Source of the DNA: Chlorokybus atmophyticus
Taxonomy: Eukaryota > Streptophyta > Chlorokybophyceae > Chlorokybales > Chlorokybaceae
Length of the DNA: 35,209 nt
Direction of reading: 5' to 3'
Assembly (NCBI GenBank): GCA_009103225.1
Contig: RHPI01002714.1
Coordinates: 70,120 to 105,328, forward strand
Shown here: positions 10,334 to 21,377 of the stretch, in pieces
How positions within the stretch are numbered: the first letter of the stretch is position 1
How the letters are laid out: every line of letters begins with the position of its first letter
The notes under the pieces: model-generated
What the model saw: only the letters and a program-made list of their open reading frames with translations
The model's database searches: none
What the model was told of the DNA's origin: nothing
Position numbers and translations under genes: made by a program

Positions 10334-11331
10334 GTCAGCAGCAGTTTTCACCTTGTACATAGCTGCTCTATCAAGGCTTGCTGTTGAGGTTCCAGTAGGC
10401 CCCTAGCTGCTCGATCAGTGGGCCATAAGACCAGTTCCAATAGGCCAGTGGCGTTGTATACATGTGCTTCCTGCTTGCCTGCAATGAGAACCTGCTGTTA
10501 TAGCGGCTGCTGTCTGTGCATACGGGGTACTCCATCACACGCATGTCTTGCGTATTCTATACGCAACATGCTTACATGACAGTCTGTTACATGTCTAATG
10601 CATGCGCATATGCACGCCACATTGAGGAAAATAGCGGCGCCCCAAATCAACACACACCGTGCACCAGCCGTCACATTAACCAGCAACACCAGGCACAACC
10701 ACAACAACTACAGCTAGGGGGGCTGGTCTAGTGCAAGTGCTGGAATTGTATGTGCACTTGTATCACGCACAAAATTACACAACCTTCACATGTGCAACTA
10801 CTGTCTTTGTTTCCATGTGGTTGTTCTATAGTGACGGCCTATACCTGGTTGCTGCATATAGGACTACCTGGTGCAATTCATACCCTCTACATGCAGTTTT
10901 ACAGATGGATCGATTGCACCCAATTTGCAATACATCATTCAATGACCCTTGCCCAGTACAGCGCCGCCTGATGCGCGGTACAGGGTTGCTTCAATGAATA
11001 GTGCACGGTTGTAGGGTTTAGAGTTGAGCACCTGCAGTAGTGCAGCATTTTTTGCGTGACGTGGTCTGAGGCGGCGGTTGTGGCGGCGGTGGCGGCGGCC
11101 GGTGGTGGCGGCGGTGTGAGCGGGAGGCGGTGTGGTTGCTGTGGTGGTGTACTGCAAGCCTTTTCGCATCGGTGCTCCAACCGCTTTGTGTAGATCTCTT
11201 GCAGCTTCATACGCAGCTTGGTAGGGTTTGAAGAATTCGCAAGCCAGGTGTAGTGCATGCCGCGCTCCTCTTTATTTGCGCTTGTTTTGCTGACCGCTCT
11301 CAAGGCCCATTCTTGCTCATGCTGATCGTAG
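10334..11331. other. Intergenic stretch without a recognised gene
   Basis: No gene is convincing. A GGC/GGT-rich tract lies at about 11062-11125. A minus-strand open frame (10935-11303) reads HYTWLANSSNPTKLRMKLQE before turning into Pro/Ala low complexity from the GGC tract; it could be a lone exon but has no homology I recognise. The rest is likely leader and promoter DNA of the OTU gene. Confidence 0.3.
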
Positions 11332-11650
11332 GGGGCAGCCTCGTGCGTAAGGCCCCTGCATGCTCAGGCTATGTTGCAGCAAATTTTGTCTTGCATGTCG
11401 TCTTTTGTACGCCTCTGTTCATGCTGACCTCATGGGGCAGCCTCGTGCGTAAGGCCCCTACATGCTCATGCTAACCTCATGGGGCAGCCTCGTGCAAAAG
11501 GCCCCTGCATGCTCATGCTGACCTCATGGGGCAGCCTCGTGCGTAAGGCCCCTGCATGCTCATGCTGACCTCAAGCAAACCTTGTCTTGCATGTTGTCAA
11601 TTCACGCCTCTGTTCATGCTGACCTCATGGGGCAGCCTCGTGCGTACGCC
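11332..11650 (-). repeat. Array of five inverse-orientation 23-bp motifs upstream of the OTU gene
   Basis: GGGGCAGCCTCGTGCGTAA followed by GGCC occurs at 11332-11354, 11434-11456, 11481-11503 and 11528-11550, with a shorter variant at 11629-11650. Two intervals are exactly 47 bases, with CTGCATGCTCATGCTGACCT spacer. It is the reverse complement of the motif upstream of the minus-strand TNP1-like genes. It ends 90 bases before the OTU gene start, so it may be a shared protein-binding site for promoters facing opposite ways. Confidence 0.85.
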
Positions 11651-11739
11651 CCTGCTTGCTTAGTTCCAAACTTGGCTCACTTGATCACTTCGTGTCTGCT
11701 TGTAAGTTTCTCTGTGTGTGTCGACACAGGTTGTTCATA

Positions 11740-13103
11740 ATGGCACCAAAGCAGAAGGTCTTGCCAAGTGGTCAGCAGCAGCGTGCAGGTACTCTTGGAA
11801 TGTGTAAACTTTCTCACACCAACTCGTGCTCATATCGGTCATTGCAACCAGGAATAGAGGTGAAGAAGCCGCAGATCCGGGCAAACAAGACCGACGAAGA
11901 GGTTTTCAATGATTTCAAGGCCCTTTGCGTATGTTATGCAAAAGTATGGAGAGAGGAAAAGGAAGACTGCCCTACATGGGAAGAGCTGGTGGTTAAATAC
12001 AAGCAGCGGTTGGAAAAAGCTGATTTGCTCGCCCTCTCGCATGAATGGAGAGTCAAGTTCAATCAGTTCTGCGGCGGCAGCTCAGCAAGCTGTGTGACAA
12101 GCAGGCAGTAGCTGCGAGTATTGACCTTGGGAACTTTGTTGGAGAACCTGAAGCTGAAGTGGGCACATCAACGGGTCGTGCATCTATTGGTGGTCGTTGG
12201 GAGTCTGGTCTACCTCCTCCACAACCGGGCGATGAGGCGAAGCTAATTGGGCTGCTGCTGCATGAGACAAAGCTGCGGCTCTTTGACGCCTATGCTGATG
12301 GCAACTGCTTCTACTCTTGCATTGCCCAGTCGCGCCCTCCCGTCAACGCTGCGTGCCTGGAACGCGTGGGCGCAATCAAGAACGAGGCGTTCTGGCGAAG
12401 CATCGTGCTGGACAACGGCAAAGAGCTGCATACGAGAGATCAAGCTGCCAAGTTGCGCAAGATGTGTGCTGACCAGGTCACCGTTCGTTGGTTACGGACG
12501 TATCGTAACTACGGGGTCTCTGGTGACATGGGCGAGGACTACAAGAAGGCCGCCAAGAAATTCCGGGTAACAACGATTCTCGATGGAAAAGATGAAGGTG
12601 ATGCAGCTGTTGTTGCTCTGAAGAAAGTGATCGGTCATGAGGGTGTTTATGCGGACCAACTACAATTGGCGCTGCTGGCGCACACACTGGGCATTCGCAT
12701 TGGCACCGTGCAGCTCAAGGAGGTTGGTGACTGCAAGTACATCCTAGAAGCGGAGGACAAGGGGGTACTCAGCAAAGGGGATGACGGGAGGTATTATAAA
12801 CTTGATGACAAAGGAAAGCTGCAGTATATCAAGCTTGTGGTGCTGATCGGCGAGGATGTTCAGAAAGTGGCTGGCCATGTGATTATTGGCAATACAGACG
12901 CGAGCAAGGCCTGCGCGCATTACATGTCTCTTGGCGATGCGAGTGGTAGGCTCTCATGGCAGCTCTGTGACATGCCACCGGAAGTCTTGCGCTGCATGTA
13001 CCTTGATGGTCCTCCGCAATCAGCACCTAGTGCCAAATCGGCGCCACTCCAGGCGCCTACATTTCAAGTAGACTTCCTGTGCAATCGCAAGCTGTGTGTG
13101 TAA
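11740..13103 (+). CDS. OTU-type cysteine protease (putative deubiquitinase)
   Basis: Exon 1 (11740-11788, MAPKQKVLPSG) joins exon 2 at 11852 with matching phase. The OTU domain spans roughly 12270-12945: catalytic Cys in DGNCFYSCIAQS with its Asp three residues before, and the likely catalytic His in CAHYMSLGD. OTU proteins cleave ubiquitin or ubiquitin-like chains, and OTU domains are also known in some transposon polyproteins such as Dualen elements of Chlamydomonas. Frame is lost near 12045-12060, where the N-terminal frame (LALSHEWR) and the OTU frame (QSVLRRQLSKLCDKQ) overlap with no plausible intron. That is a one-base indel or a sequence error. A second frame change near 13080-13110 separates it from the coiled-coil region that follows, so the two may be one gene. 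Confidence 0.75.
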
Positions 13104-14371
13104 AAGAGGCTGAGGCCCAGGCCAAGGGAGAAGGCAAGGTTGAGACCCAGGCAATCGCGAAGGTCCAAAAGCCAAAGCTGAGGATGGGTCCAGAGTGCAT
13201 AAAGAAGGTCGAGGCCAGCTTGAAGCAGCAAGCACAGGCCAAGGCTAGGCAGGAGCAGGCTGAGGCCAAGGCCAGGCAGGCGGGCGAGGCGAAGACCAAG
13301 GCTGATGCTGAAGCCAAGGCCAGGCAGGAGCAGGCTGAGACTGAAGCCAGGGCCAGGCAAGAGCAGGCTGAGGCCAAGGCCAGGCAGGCGAGCGAGGCGA
13401 AGACCAAGGCTGATGCTGAAGCCAAGGCCAAGCAGGAGCAGGCTGAGACTGAAGCCAGGGCCAGGCAGGAGCAGGCTGAGATTGAAGCCAGGGTCAGGCA
13501 GGAGCAGGTTGAGACTGAAGCCAGGGCCAGGCAGGAGCAGCCTGAGGCCAAGGCCAAGCAGGCACATGTCAACCAAGAGATTGAGGTGGAAGTCCAGAAT
13601 CAGGCGGAACCCATGAGCTCAGCTGATGGACAGGTGAGCACTGTCATGCTGTCTGCGTGCAAGAGCAAGTGTGGAGTTGCGCAATGTGGCACCGAGCTTG
13701 ATGTTATGCATGGCAATGAGAGCTCTTCTGATGAATCTGGCACATCAACCAGTAGTCTTTCCTCTGGTGTTCCTCGTCGTGCCACCACAAGCAAGAAGCG
13801 CAAACGCCGTCGTACTCGCAGCCGAGCTCCTGCGCAGATAGACAACACCCCTGCCGGCGCTTTTAAGAAGCTGCGCCATCTGCGGCAGGCAGGTCGCAAA
13901 GTGGAGGAGTTTCACGCGCAGTTCGAACATTTGTGTATGGTTGCCAACGCGACAGCGCTGCAGGTGGATGATGCCCTCGAACTACAGCTTTTTCTCAAGG
14001 GGCTTAGGAAAGGAGTGCGCAATTGCGTCGCGAAGGGTCCTTTGAACCAGGATTGGCGGGATGACCAGTTCAACGAGCTTGTGCGCACTTGCAAGCAAAA
14101 CAAAAACGAGCTGAATGAGACTTTGCAAAAGCACCATCTCAATCGAGAGAATTTTTCCGCACGCAAAGCAAACCCCATCGAGATGTTAAAGTTGCAAAAA
14201 CGCGAACACATTGATGATCGGCGGCAGAGCAAGAAACTGGCCAAGAAACGTCAACATGAGCGTGAGCGAGCAGTGATAGGTCAGCAACTAACACTCGAGC
14301 AGCAGGAGCAGCTGAAGCAGCAACTCTTTCAGGAGCGTGAGCAGAAGCGGCAGCAACGGAAGCAACAGTGA
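13079..14371 (+). CDS. Coiled-coil / Gag-like protein, probably the C-terminal part of the OTU gene
   Basis: From about 13113 the frame encodes a long charged helix of ARQEQAE(T/A)EA-type repeats (residues about 12-175), with a nearly exact internal duplication containing SEAKTKADAEAKA. A Ser-rich and basic segment (SKKRKRRRTRSRA, a nuclear-localisation-like stretch) follows. Next comes a region resembling retrotransposon Gag (KVEEFHAQFEHLC, then LELQLFLKGLRKGVRNCV), and last a Gln/Arg/Lys-rich coiled coil to TGA 14369-14371. Gag-like domains self-assemble, so this may scaffold the OTU enzyme. It overlaps the end of the OTU frame by 25 bases; a small frame break most simply explains the separation. 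It converges on the methyltransferase gene with 154 bases between stops. The Leu-rich minus-strand frame opposite is a shadow. Confidence 0.6.
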   Translation: MQSQAVCVKEAEAQAKGEGKVETQAIAKVQKPKLRMGPECIKKVEASLKQQAQAKARQEQAEAKARQAGEAKTKADAEAKARQEQAETEARARQEQAEAKARQASEAKTKADAEAKAKQEQAETEARARQEQAEIEARVRQEQVETEARARQEQPEAKAKQAHVNQEIEVEVQNQAEPMSSADGQVSTVMLSACKSKCGVAQCGTELDVMHGNESSSDESGTSTSSLSSGVPRRATTSKKRKRRRTRSRAPAQIDNTPAGAFKKLRHLRQAGRKVEEFHAQFEHLCMVANATALQVDDALELQLFLKGLRKGVRNCVAKGPLNQDWRDDQFNELVRTCKQNKNELNETLQKHHLNRENFSARKANPIEMLKLQKREHIDDRRQSKKLAKKRQHERERAVIGQQLTLEQQEQLKQQLFQEREQKRQQRKQQ

Positions 14372-14525
14372 TAGCAGGAGAAGGAGCAGCGGAAGCAGCG
14401 GCGCGAGCACAAAGAGCAGCAGCAGCGGCAACCTTAGTGAAAACTTACCATTCTGCAGGTGTGATCACAAATGAGACCTCTGTGGCAATCAAGAGAGCTT
14501 ACAACTGCAAAGTCCTCTACGTGTC

Positions 14526-14841
14526 TCAGTAAAAAGGAGGGTAATCGACATTGAAACCTATCGCTTCCAGCAACAGCCTGCCTACATGTTCAGAGTAAGT
14601 AGGTGGAATAGCATTCTTGATTTCCGATTCCGCATCCATCCACTCCACCAGCATGGCAAACTGCCACCCTGCAAGCGTACCACGGCAAGATGCTTGGCCG
14701 TATACCGGGTACATTTGCCTCTCCCCAGGTAGCAACTGCCGGCGCTGCTCCGGGTGGGTGGCCAGCTCTCCAAGTGCAGAACCAGTGTGGTTGCATTCTA
14801 AGTCTGAGCGCAGTGGAGGGTTTGTTTCGAAGATGCGATGG

Positions 14842-14887
<46 letters not shown>

Positions 14888-16235
14888 CCAACTTGAACAT
14901 GCTGCCACACAGCTTCAGGTGAGTTGTCATGTGTCCTGACGCGCCTGCGACATTCTCTATCACCCATGCCTTGCCGCTTGACTGCAACTTGGCTCTTATG
15001 GGGTCAATCAGGTTAACGTGATCCCATCGATATCCGTATGCGGACCGTTGTGTCGTGGGAATGGCTCCACTAAGAGCTTGGCATGGAGGACTTGCCCACA
15101 CTGCATTGTATGCTGACAGGTCAGCGCCCATTGCATCCATCTGGGGGAACTTGAATGGATATGCCGGCTGTGGCTTAATGTCTATACCCTCAACATCAAA
15201 CCCAGCCCTGTACAGACCCGTAGCAACGCCACCGGCACCACAAAAGAGATCCAATGCGCGTGGCCTGTAACGTCTACCGCTTGAGTCGCATGGTGTGCGA
15301 GTTACGAGAAGGGGTGGTGGCCTGGGCCAACGATCGAGCTCGCGACCAGGCAAGTCTTGCAGTCTCAGACAGCTTTGACCACCAACTCGAACCATCACTG
15401 CAACGACATCTTGCATGTTGTAACCCTCACGCACAGCTGCGATGTTCCAGTTTTTCAACAAGATGTGGTGCAGCCGCGGATCCTCATCGTAATTGTCGTA
15501 CTTGATGGTATGTTTTCCTGAGCCACATGTTTTACTGAGCCAGTGCTTGCGTGAACACGCGCGCGTACATCACATACTCTGCATTATTTGGACACATGTA
15601 CCTGTGTTGGCATTGAAAGTGATCATGCGGCCTGCATACCAGGTGCTCATTCCAGGCCAGTATACCACGACGCGGCTTGCTTCCGAAGACTGCCCCTCAT
15701 CAACAACCTCCTTTCGCCACGCAGTTATTATCGCGGTATCGTCAACTGCGTCAACTACTGCTACATTCCCCTTCAACATTGAAGAGTGAGTTGCTTACGT
15801 ATGAGAGCGCTGTTTGTGCGCCAGGACAGGACAGTTCAACTCACTTTGTTGTTGTGATCATCTTGGACTGTGGACTTGCCGCGACCGTTGCGCGCGAGCT
15901 GACGTCGCACCACATCACACTCCTGCCCATCCTGATATGCTCCAGGCCGGGCCCAAGGCAGGTGATCCATGGGCTCGCCGTCCCACTCAAACTTGGAGAG
16001 CGAGCATTGCAGGCAAGTGCATTCCTCGACAAAGAAGTCTGGCTTCATGCATTTTGCTAGAAGCCTGCACTGCCTCACATTATCTCCCCGGGCCTTATGG
16101 TGCCAGCAGGCTTCATAGAAGCCATACCGCTCACTATACAGCTTGCACTTCTCTTCATGCTGTTGCAGCCGTTTCAAGTTGCCGTTTTCTAACCAAGTAT
16201 GCTCTGCAGAAACTGCACACCTTGACGCCGCGCAT
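14526..16235 (-). CDS. C5 cytosine DNA methyltransferase 1 with Cys/His module and Tudor-like domain
   Basis: Exons 15845-16235, 15602-15770 and 14526-15517 join in phase to about 516 residues. Exon 1 (MRGVKVCSFCRAY...) carries a CxxC-H-C finger and more Cys/His (ACWHH, CTCLQC). Exon 2 into exon 3 gives a Tudor-like fold: VVYWPGMSTWYAGRM, then KHTIKYDNYDED. The catalytic part has motif I ALDLFCGAGG, motif IV WASPPCQ with the nucleophile Cys, motif VI ENVAG, motif VIII RHRIFET and motif X NAIPPTYSEHVGRLL, a small phage-type Dcm enzyme. It would transfer a methyl group from SAM to cytosine C5. Two defects are visible: one extra A in a run (TTTT at 16185-16188 on the plus strand) shifts frame in the finger, and a TA tract adds about 14 Tyr/Ile residues before motif VIII. 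It is divergent from the transposase, 291 bases apart. Confidence 0.85.
14844..14882. repeat. (TA)n microsatellite inside the methyltransferase 1 coding sequence
   Basis: A 39-bp AT dinucleotide run lies inside the coding exon and stays in frame, encoding alternating Tyr-Ile just before motif VIII. The paralogue in the second element has only FGLSIF at this place. Confidence 0.95.
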
Positions 16236-16526
16236 ACTGCCGCCACGCAACTTACCATTCAAACCCTAGTAGCTGATGCACTTCACGGAAGAAAAGCTGG
16301 AGCACGTACGAAAATTACGGAGCACATCCGGATTGAAGCCGCGGCTTATACTTGATCTAGCTTTCAATTTGTGATTGACGGTTCCAAACTCTAGTTCTAC
16401 AACAGCGATGTTAGAGCGGCGGCGAAGGCGGCGGTATCAGCGGCGGCGGCGGCGGTATCAGGTCAGGGCTCTAGATAGTTTGGTGGTTGTATGCCAGGAT
16501 AATAGTTGACTAAACATCTTTGTAGC
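16236..16526. promoter_or_regulatory. Divergent promoter region between methyltransferase 1 and transposase
   Basis: The two genes read away from each other across 291 bases. The region holds a GGC-rich tract at about 16409-16459 with GGCGGCGGTATCAGCGGCGG, nearly repeated at about 8500. No TATA box can be assigned firmly. Shared control of both genes is inferred from the head-to-head arrangement. Confidence 0.45.
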
Positions 16527-19500
16527 ATGAGCTACAATCGCAGGTGTTTCTGCAAAGATTGCCAAGGGAGCAAAGTGTTCACACACAAGCACATCACTAG
16601 GGCCAAAAACCATGAGTACCATGGCACAAAGATGTGGATGGGCACTCCTAAAGCTGTTGAACCGCAATACTGTGATCTTCTCGAACCCGATGAACTTGAA
16701 GAAGCTGACGCTGTTATTGCTGCTGCATCCTCGCACATGCTGTCAGGTACAAGAGTAATCTTCCTGAGTTGGTGTACTTCACCAACAGGCTTTCTGATTA
16801 CCAACCTTGTCTGCTTCAGATGATGCTGTCCATCACACTGAAACACTTCATGCATGGAACTACGCTGCTGAACAACTGCACCCAGCCACGCCATCGCAAA
16901 CGAGTGTTGCATCCCATGTCAATGTTGCACATCACATGCGCCCAGCAGGTTCGACCTAATCTAATTGCAAGTTGATTGCTTACGTCATTGTCCATGCGCC
17001 AGTGCATTTATTTGCGTTTGCAGGATGTCATCCGTGTGATCATGGGGAACAGAGCGAATTGCACCCAGCATTCTCTGGAAGTGAGCATCATGTATTGCGA
17101 GGACATCAAGGTGCCAGAACTCCAGAATACACAGTTCCGAACGAGCATGATATGCCAGCGCACTCCCCCTCAACCGCTGATCAAGTACATGCGGAGCAAG
17201 TTGATGGTGATGGTGATGGCGTAGAACAAGACTCCGATACCGATGTGGAGTCGCAGCAGTATGACACTCATGGTGATGACGATGCAATGCTGCTTGACAA
17301 GGTGAATGCTGCGCTGTTGGACAATGCAAGCAACCCTATCGTTGCCGGCTCTCGTACAACCCCCTTGGGCATTTCCATGCTGCTATTGGTTCTCGCTCGG
17401 CTACATCGAATACCCTTCAACTTTATGAACAAACTGCTAAGGTTGGTGGACAAGAGGTTTGCAAAATTATACAAAACACATTCTGCAAAGACATCAATGT
17501 CCAATTTCCAATTGAACTTGACTTTGTGTGCCAGGTTGGTGCGTGATGTTGTTTTGCCCAAGGAGAATCAGATGCTAGGCAGCATGCAAGAGCTACTAAA
17601 ATGCCTTGCAAGCCTCAACATGGGCTTCCACGCGTATGACGCCTGTTGGTGTGACCAGATGGTGTATTATGGCCGACATGCCAACAGGAAATTCTGCAAA
17701 GGTCAGCTATTGTAGCATTTCTTGTCTGATTGAGTTGTCATGGGATCACCTGTCAGCATGCAAACTTCCTATGGCCTGCAGTCTGCAAGGCCCCTCGCCA
17801 CCGCAACATTGGAGGTCGACAAGTTCCTTGGAAGATTGCACGTTACTTTGACGTGCCTGCTGCTCTGAGGTCTCTTTACCTTAAGCCTAGTGTCGCTTTG
17901 GAGATTACAGAGCACACCAATCGCAGTGAGGATGGGGTTATAAGATTGATACACGGTATGTATATGGCAGTGTGGATTGACAAGTTGATGCCCAATGCAG
18001 CCTGAATTCTTATATGTTTACTATTATTCATGTGGTTGCTGCTGTCAGACTCGCCAATGTTCAAGCATACAGAAGAACGCTACATCCGGTTTATCAAAGA
18101 ACCGCGTAATGTGCGGCTGGCAATGTTTATTAACGGGATGAGCTCTTTCAAAGATCCGCACAAAGGTAGTGATTGTGCCTTTTACCTGTGCTGTCATTGC
18201 AGTGTGTAAATTCACCGTTGGCATTGATCGAGATGTTTGTGGACTTGCAGGGACTTATGAATTTTGGCTTGTCACAATCTCTGTGCTGAACCTGCCCATT
18301 GCCAGAATGCACAAAACCGACACCTACCTTTCTAGCTACGGTGATACCTGGTCCCAAACAGCCACAGAATCTACAGGCCTATCTCAAGCCAATCATTGAC
18401 CAATTGGGAACCCTTTGGGAAGATATGATTTCAATGTAGTTTGAACAAGCCAGCTCTCAAAAAATTAGACATGCTCTCAAACTGCTTTGGATTGGAATGT
18501 GTAGGGCATCTCAGCTGCTGGTGTTTGTTGTAGGCATCGACATATATGACAGCCACCGCGACGAAGTTTTCTGGTGCAGATCTATCTTGGAGATTGTAAT
18601 CCATGATTACCCAGGTACGCAAGCAGCAAGTGTTGGCCATCAGTGTCTATGAATGTACTATCTGACTGGTATGGCAACCATGTTTGCCTTCTCTAAAACA
18701 TGTAATGATGGTTGCGCAGCTCTGGCAAAAGCAGCTATGTAGATGGCTCATGGAGCCATCTTTGGCTGTTCCAAATGCGAGTGCAGTGGAGAACATGTGG
18801 AACTCCTCAAAAAGGTGATTTATCAAGGCTATTGCCGGTACTTACCAGATGACCATCCCTACCGAGTTGATGAGCGTTGGCCCCAACCAGAACACAGACC
18901 TCCACCTCCCATGCGGACTGCAGAAAGTGTGTACCGGTGAGCAATCAATCATTTGACATAGCTGAACGTAGCTATGTCAATCAAGCATCACCAATGGATG
19001 CCATGTGATCAGGTACGCCATGACATCCCGCAACAGCAGCGACCACTTCATTCCAAGAAACATCCTTCAAAGTCCTCCAGAATCCTTGGCCTAAGCTGTT
19101 TTCACGACCTTCCCTATTGGATGCCTTTACAAAAATCTGTAAAAGGTCATGTGATTGGCCCTATGCACATTTTTGCCAATCTCGCAACTAATTTGGCCAA
19201 TCTGCTTGCTAGATTGCGCGACAGCAATGAGACTCGAGAAGATCTGCAGCAGCAAGGTCGTATGCCAGAACTCTGGCTACAGGTATTGCAGGCTTATGCG
19301 ACACTTGTGATGACTGCCTGCCAACTCGTGTGACTTTGTGATGATGCGTTGCAGACAGAGATGATGGCGAAAGACGGAAAGGAAGTTGCAGTTAAGGTCA
19401 AACCTCAGGCTCCATGGGCAATGATGGATGCAGGGCTGGTTGAGCAATTACTCTCATGCGTGAGGGTTCCAAGCACTTTCGGCTCTAAGCTGCAATCTTT

Positions 19501-21377
19501 CACCAAGCATTTAGGTGAGACAACCACCATGGTTCTCAACTGCGTGGAAATCAACTCAGTGTCCTTGCATTGCACATTGTGTCTACTTAACAATCTGATG
19601 TAGTGAGCACACAGGCTCGATGAAATCGCACGACAAGCACATCTTGTGGACCGTGATTTTCCAGTACGTGCTGCGCTCTGCTCATGACATTGGAGAAGAT
19701 CAGAAGAAAACAATCCTCAAACTCTGCGACATCTATCAGCAGCTGACTGCATTGGAAGTGAAGCAGTCACACCTTGAAGAACTGCAGGTTAGGGCTTTAA
19801 CTATACCTTCCATGTGTATGCTTAGCTTCTACAGGTTGCATGACTTGCGGTATTCATCGCAGGTGCTGGTGCATGAGGCACAGTCTAAGGTGGAGCTGCT
19901 CTTCCCGCGGACTTCGCTCACAATGATGCTGCACCTCCTTGGCCATCCACCAGAGCAATGCATGTGGCTTGGTCCGGTGCGCGATCACTGGGAGTGGGCC
20001 GACGAACGATTTATGCAGTGGGTGAAGCGCATGATTTTTGCCAGGCAGCATGTGGAAGCAAGCATCTGCAAAAGGCAAAGGCAGTCTGGGCCAACTGAAA
20101 GTTGCATGCAACCTTTTTCGTACTCTCGTTCTTTGACTTGTGTTAAATGCAAGTTATGTCTGCAGATACTCCATCCAGCTCATGTTGAACACTTACATGG
20201 ACACCTTGAAGAGGCTTTTCGTCGGCATCAGTTTGCGATCGGGCAAGGAGCGAGATGATGATGACTATGTCCTCTGCGGGCGCAGACACCGTGTTGAGTG
20301 TGAGAAAGATAGCAAGATCAGGCAGGAGCTGGAGTGGTGGTTGGCCGAAAATGACGATGAGTACAGGCAGCTAAAAGAGTAAGTTGCTTTAGCAATCGTT
20401 GTTTGGTACGCAATGTCCCCTGCATATTATGAGTCCACAATGGGTTGGTAAACAGAGAATTCAGTCGGGCTGTTCAAAAATGGCGGAAGACACGCGAAAA
20501 GGCCCAAGCACAAGGGAATCTCGTGACCAGTGACATGGAGCACATGACTGAGCTGCATCATTGGCGTGGACCTGATAGGGAGCTTACAAAACACGAGATG
20601 GAGCTGTTGAGTGGTCCCATTTTTCCAAAGTACATCATGAGGTACTACAGAGCGCGCTACAAGGACATTGGCCAGTTCAGAGCGGAGGACACTGAGAAGA
20701 AGCTCCGCACTATGGACTGCGGAGTGTTTACCGTTGGGCGTGACTCAAATGACCCAACCAAGAAGATCCACTGGTATGGCAGGGTGCAATCTTTTTATGT
20801 TGTCGTGGTAGCCGGTTGGGAGCACCAGCTCCTCAGAGCGAGGTGGTACATGAGCATCCAGGTGCAGCACATGGGAGGCTTTGCAATCCTGAGGAAAGAC
20901 AAGCCCCGCTTTGCAGAACAAACCTACCTTGATTGCAACCTAGTAAGTAGGTGTGTTGCAGCAGTTTTTGCGAGTTGATGNTGATGACTGAGTGAGATTG
21001 GGTGATACATGTCCTTGCTGGCAGGTCAAGGGCCAGTGGTTTGAGGGTATTGACCCGTATGACACCAAAATAACAGTAGCGCTTGTTAAAGACAGACAAA
21101 GCCTCATGCGCCAAGGTGTGCACCGCGACACTCCTGTGAGAGCAGATTTGTTTGTGAGAATCTGGGTGTCCTCATAGTTCCCGGGTCTTGGCATCACATA
21201 CAACCATCTTGTGTACATGCACATGACGCAGGGTGACCACAGCGAAACCAACAGCGCTTCGAGCGAGGTGTCATGGACCACACGCCATGACTGGCATTTT
21301 GAGTACATGAGGTACTCTTTGCTATCGTGATGCTGCATATACCTACTGTTGTGTGACTGCAGATCTGGGCACCTGAC

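Noticed and set aside
13057-13576. Two long minus-strand Leu/Ser/Cys-rich frames
   Set aside because: They are shadows of the ARQEQAE coiled-coil repeats on the plus strand.
14617-14922. Plus-strand frames with a Tyr-Ile run
   Set aside because: They are antisense to the methyltransferase exon; the run is the TA microsatellite.
14526-16235. Bacterial or phage contamination as source of the methyltransferase
   Set aside because: The gene has GT-AG introns, a Tudor-like domain and lies inside a eukaryotic transposon, so an old captured phage-type gene fits better.
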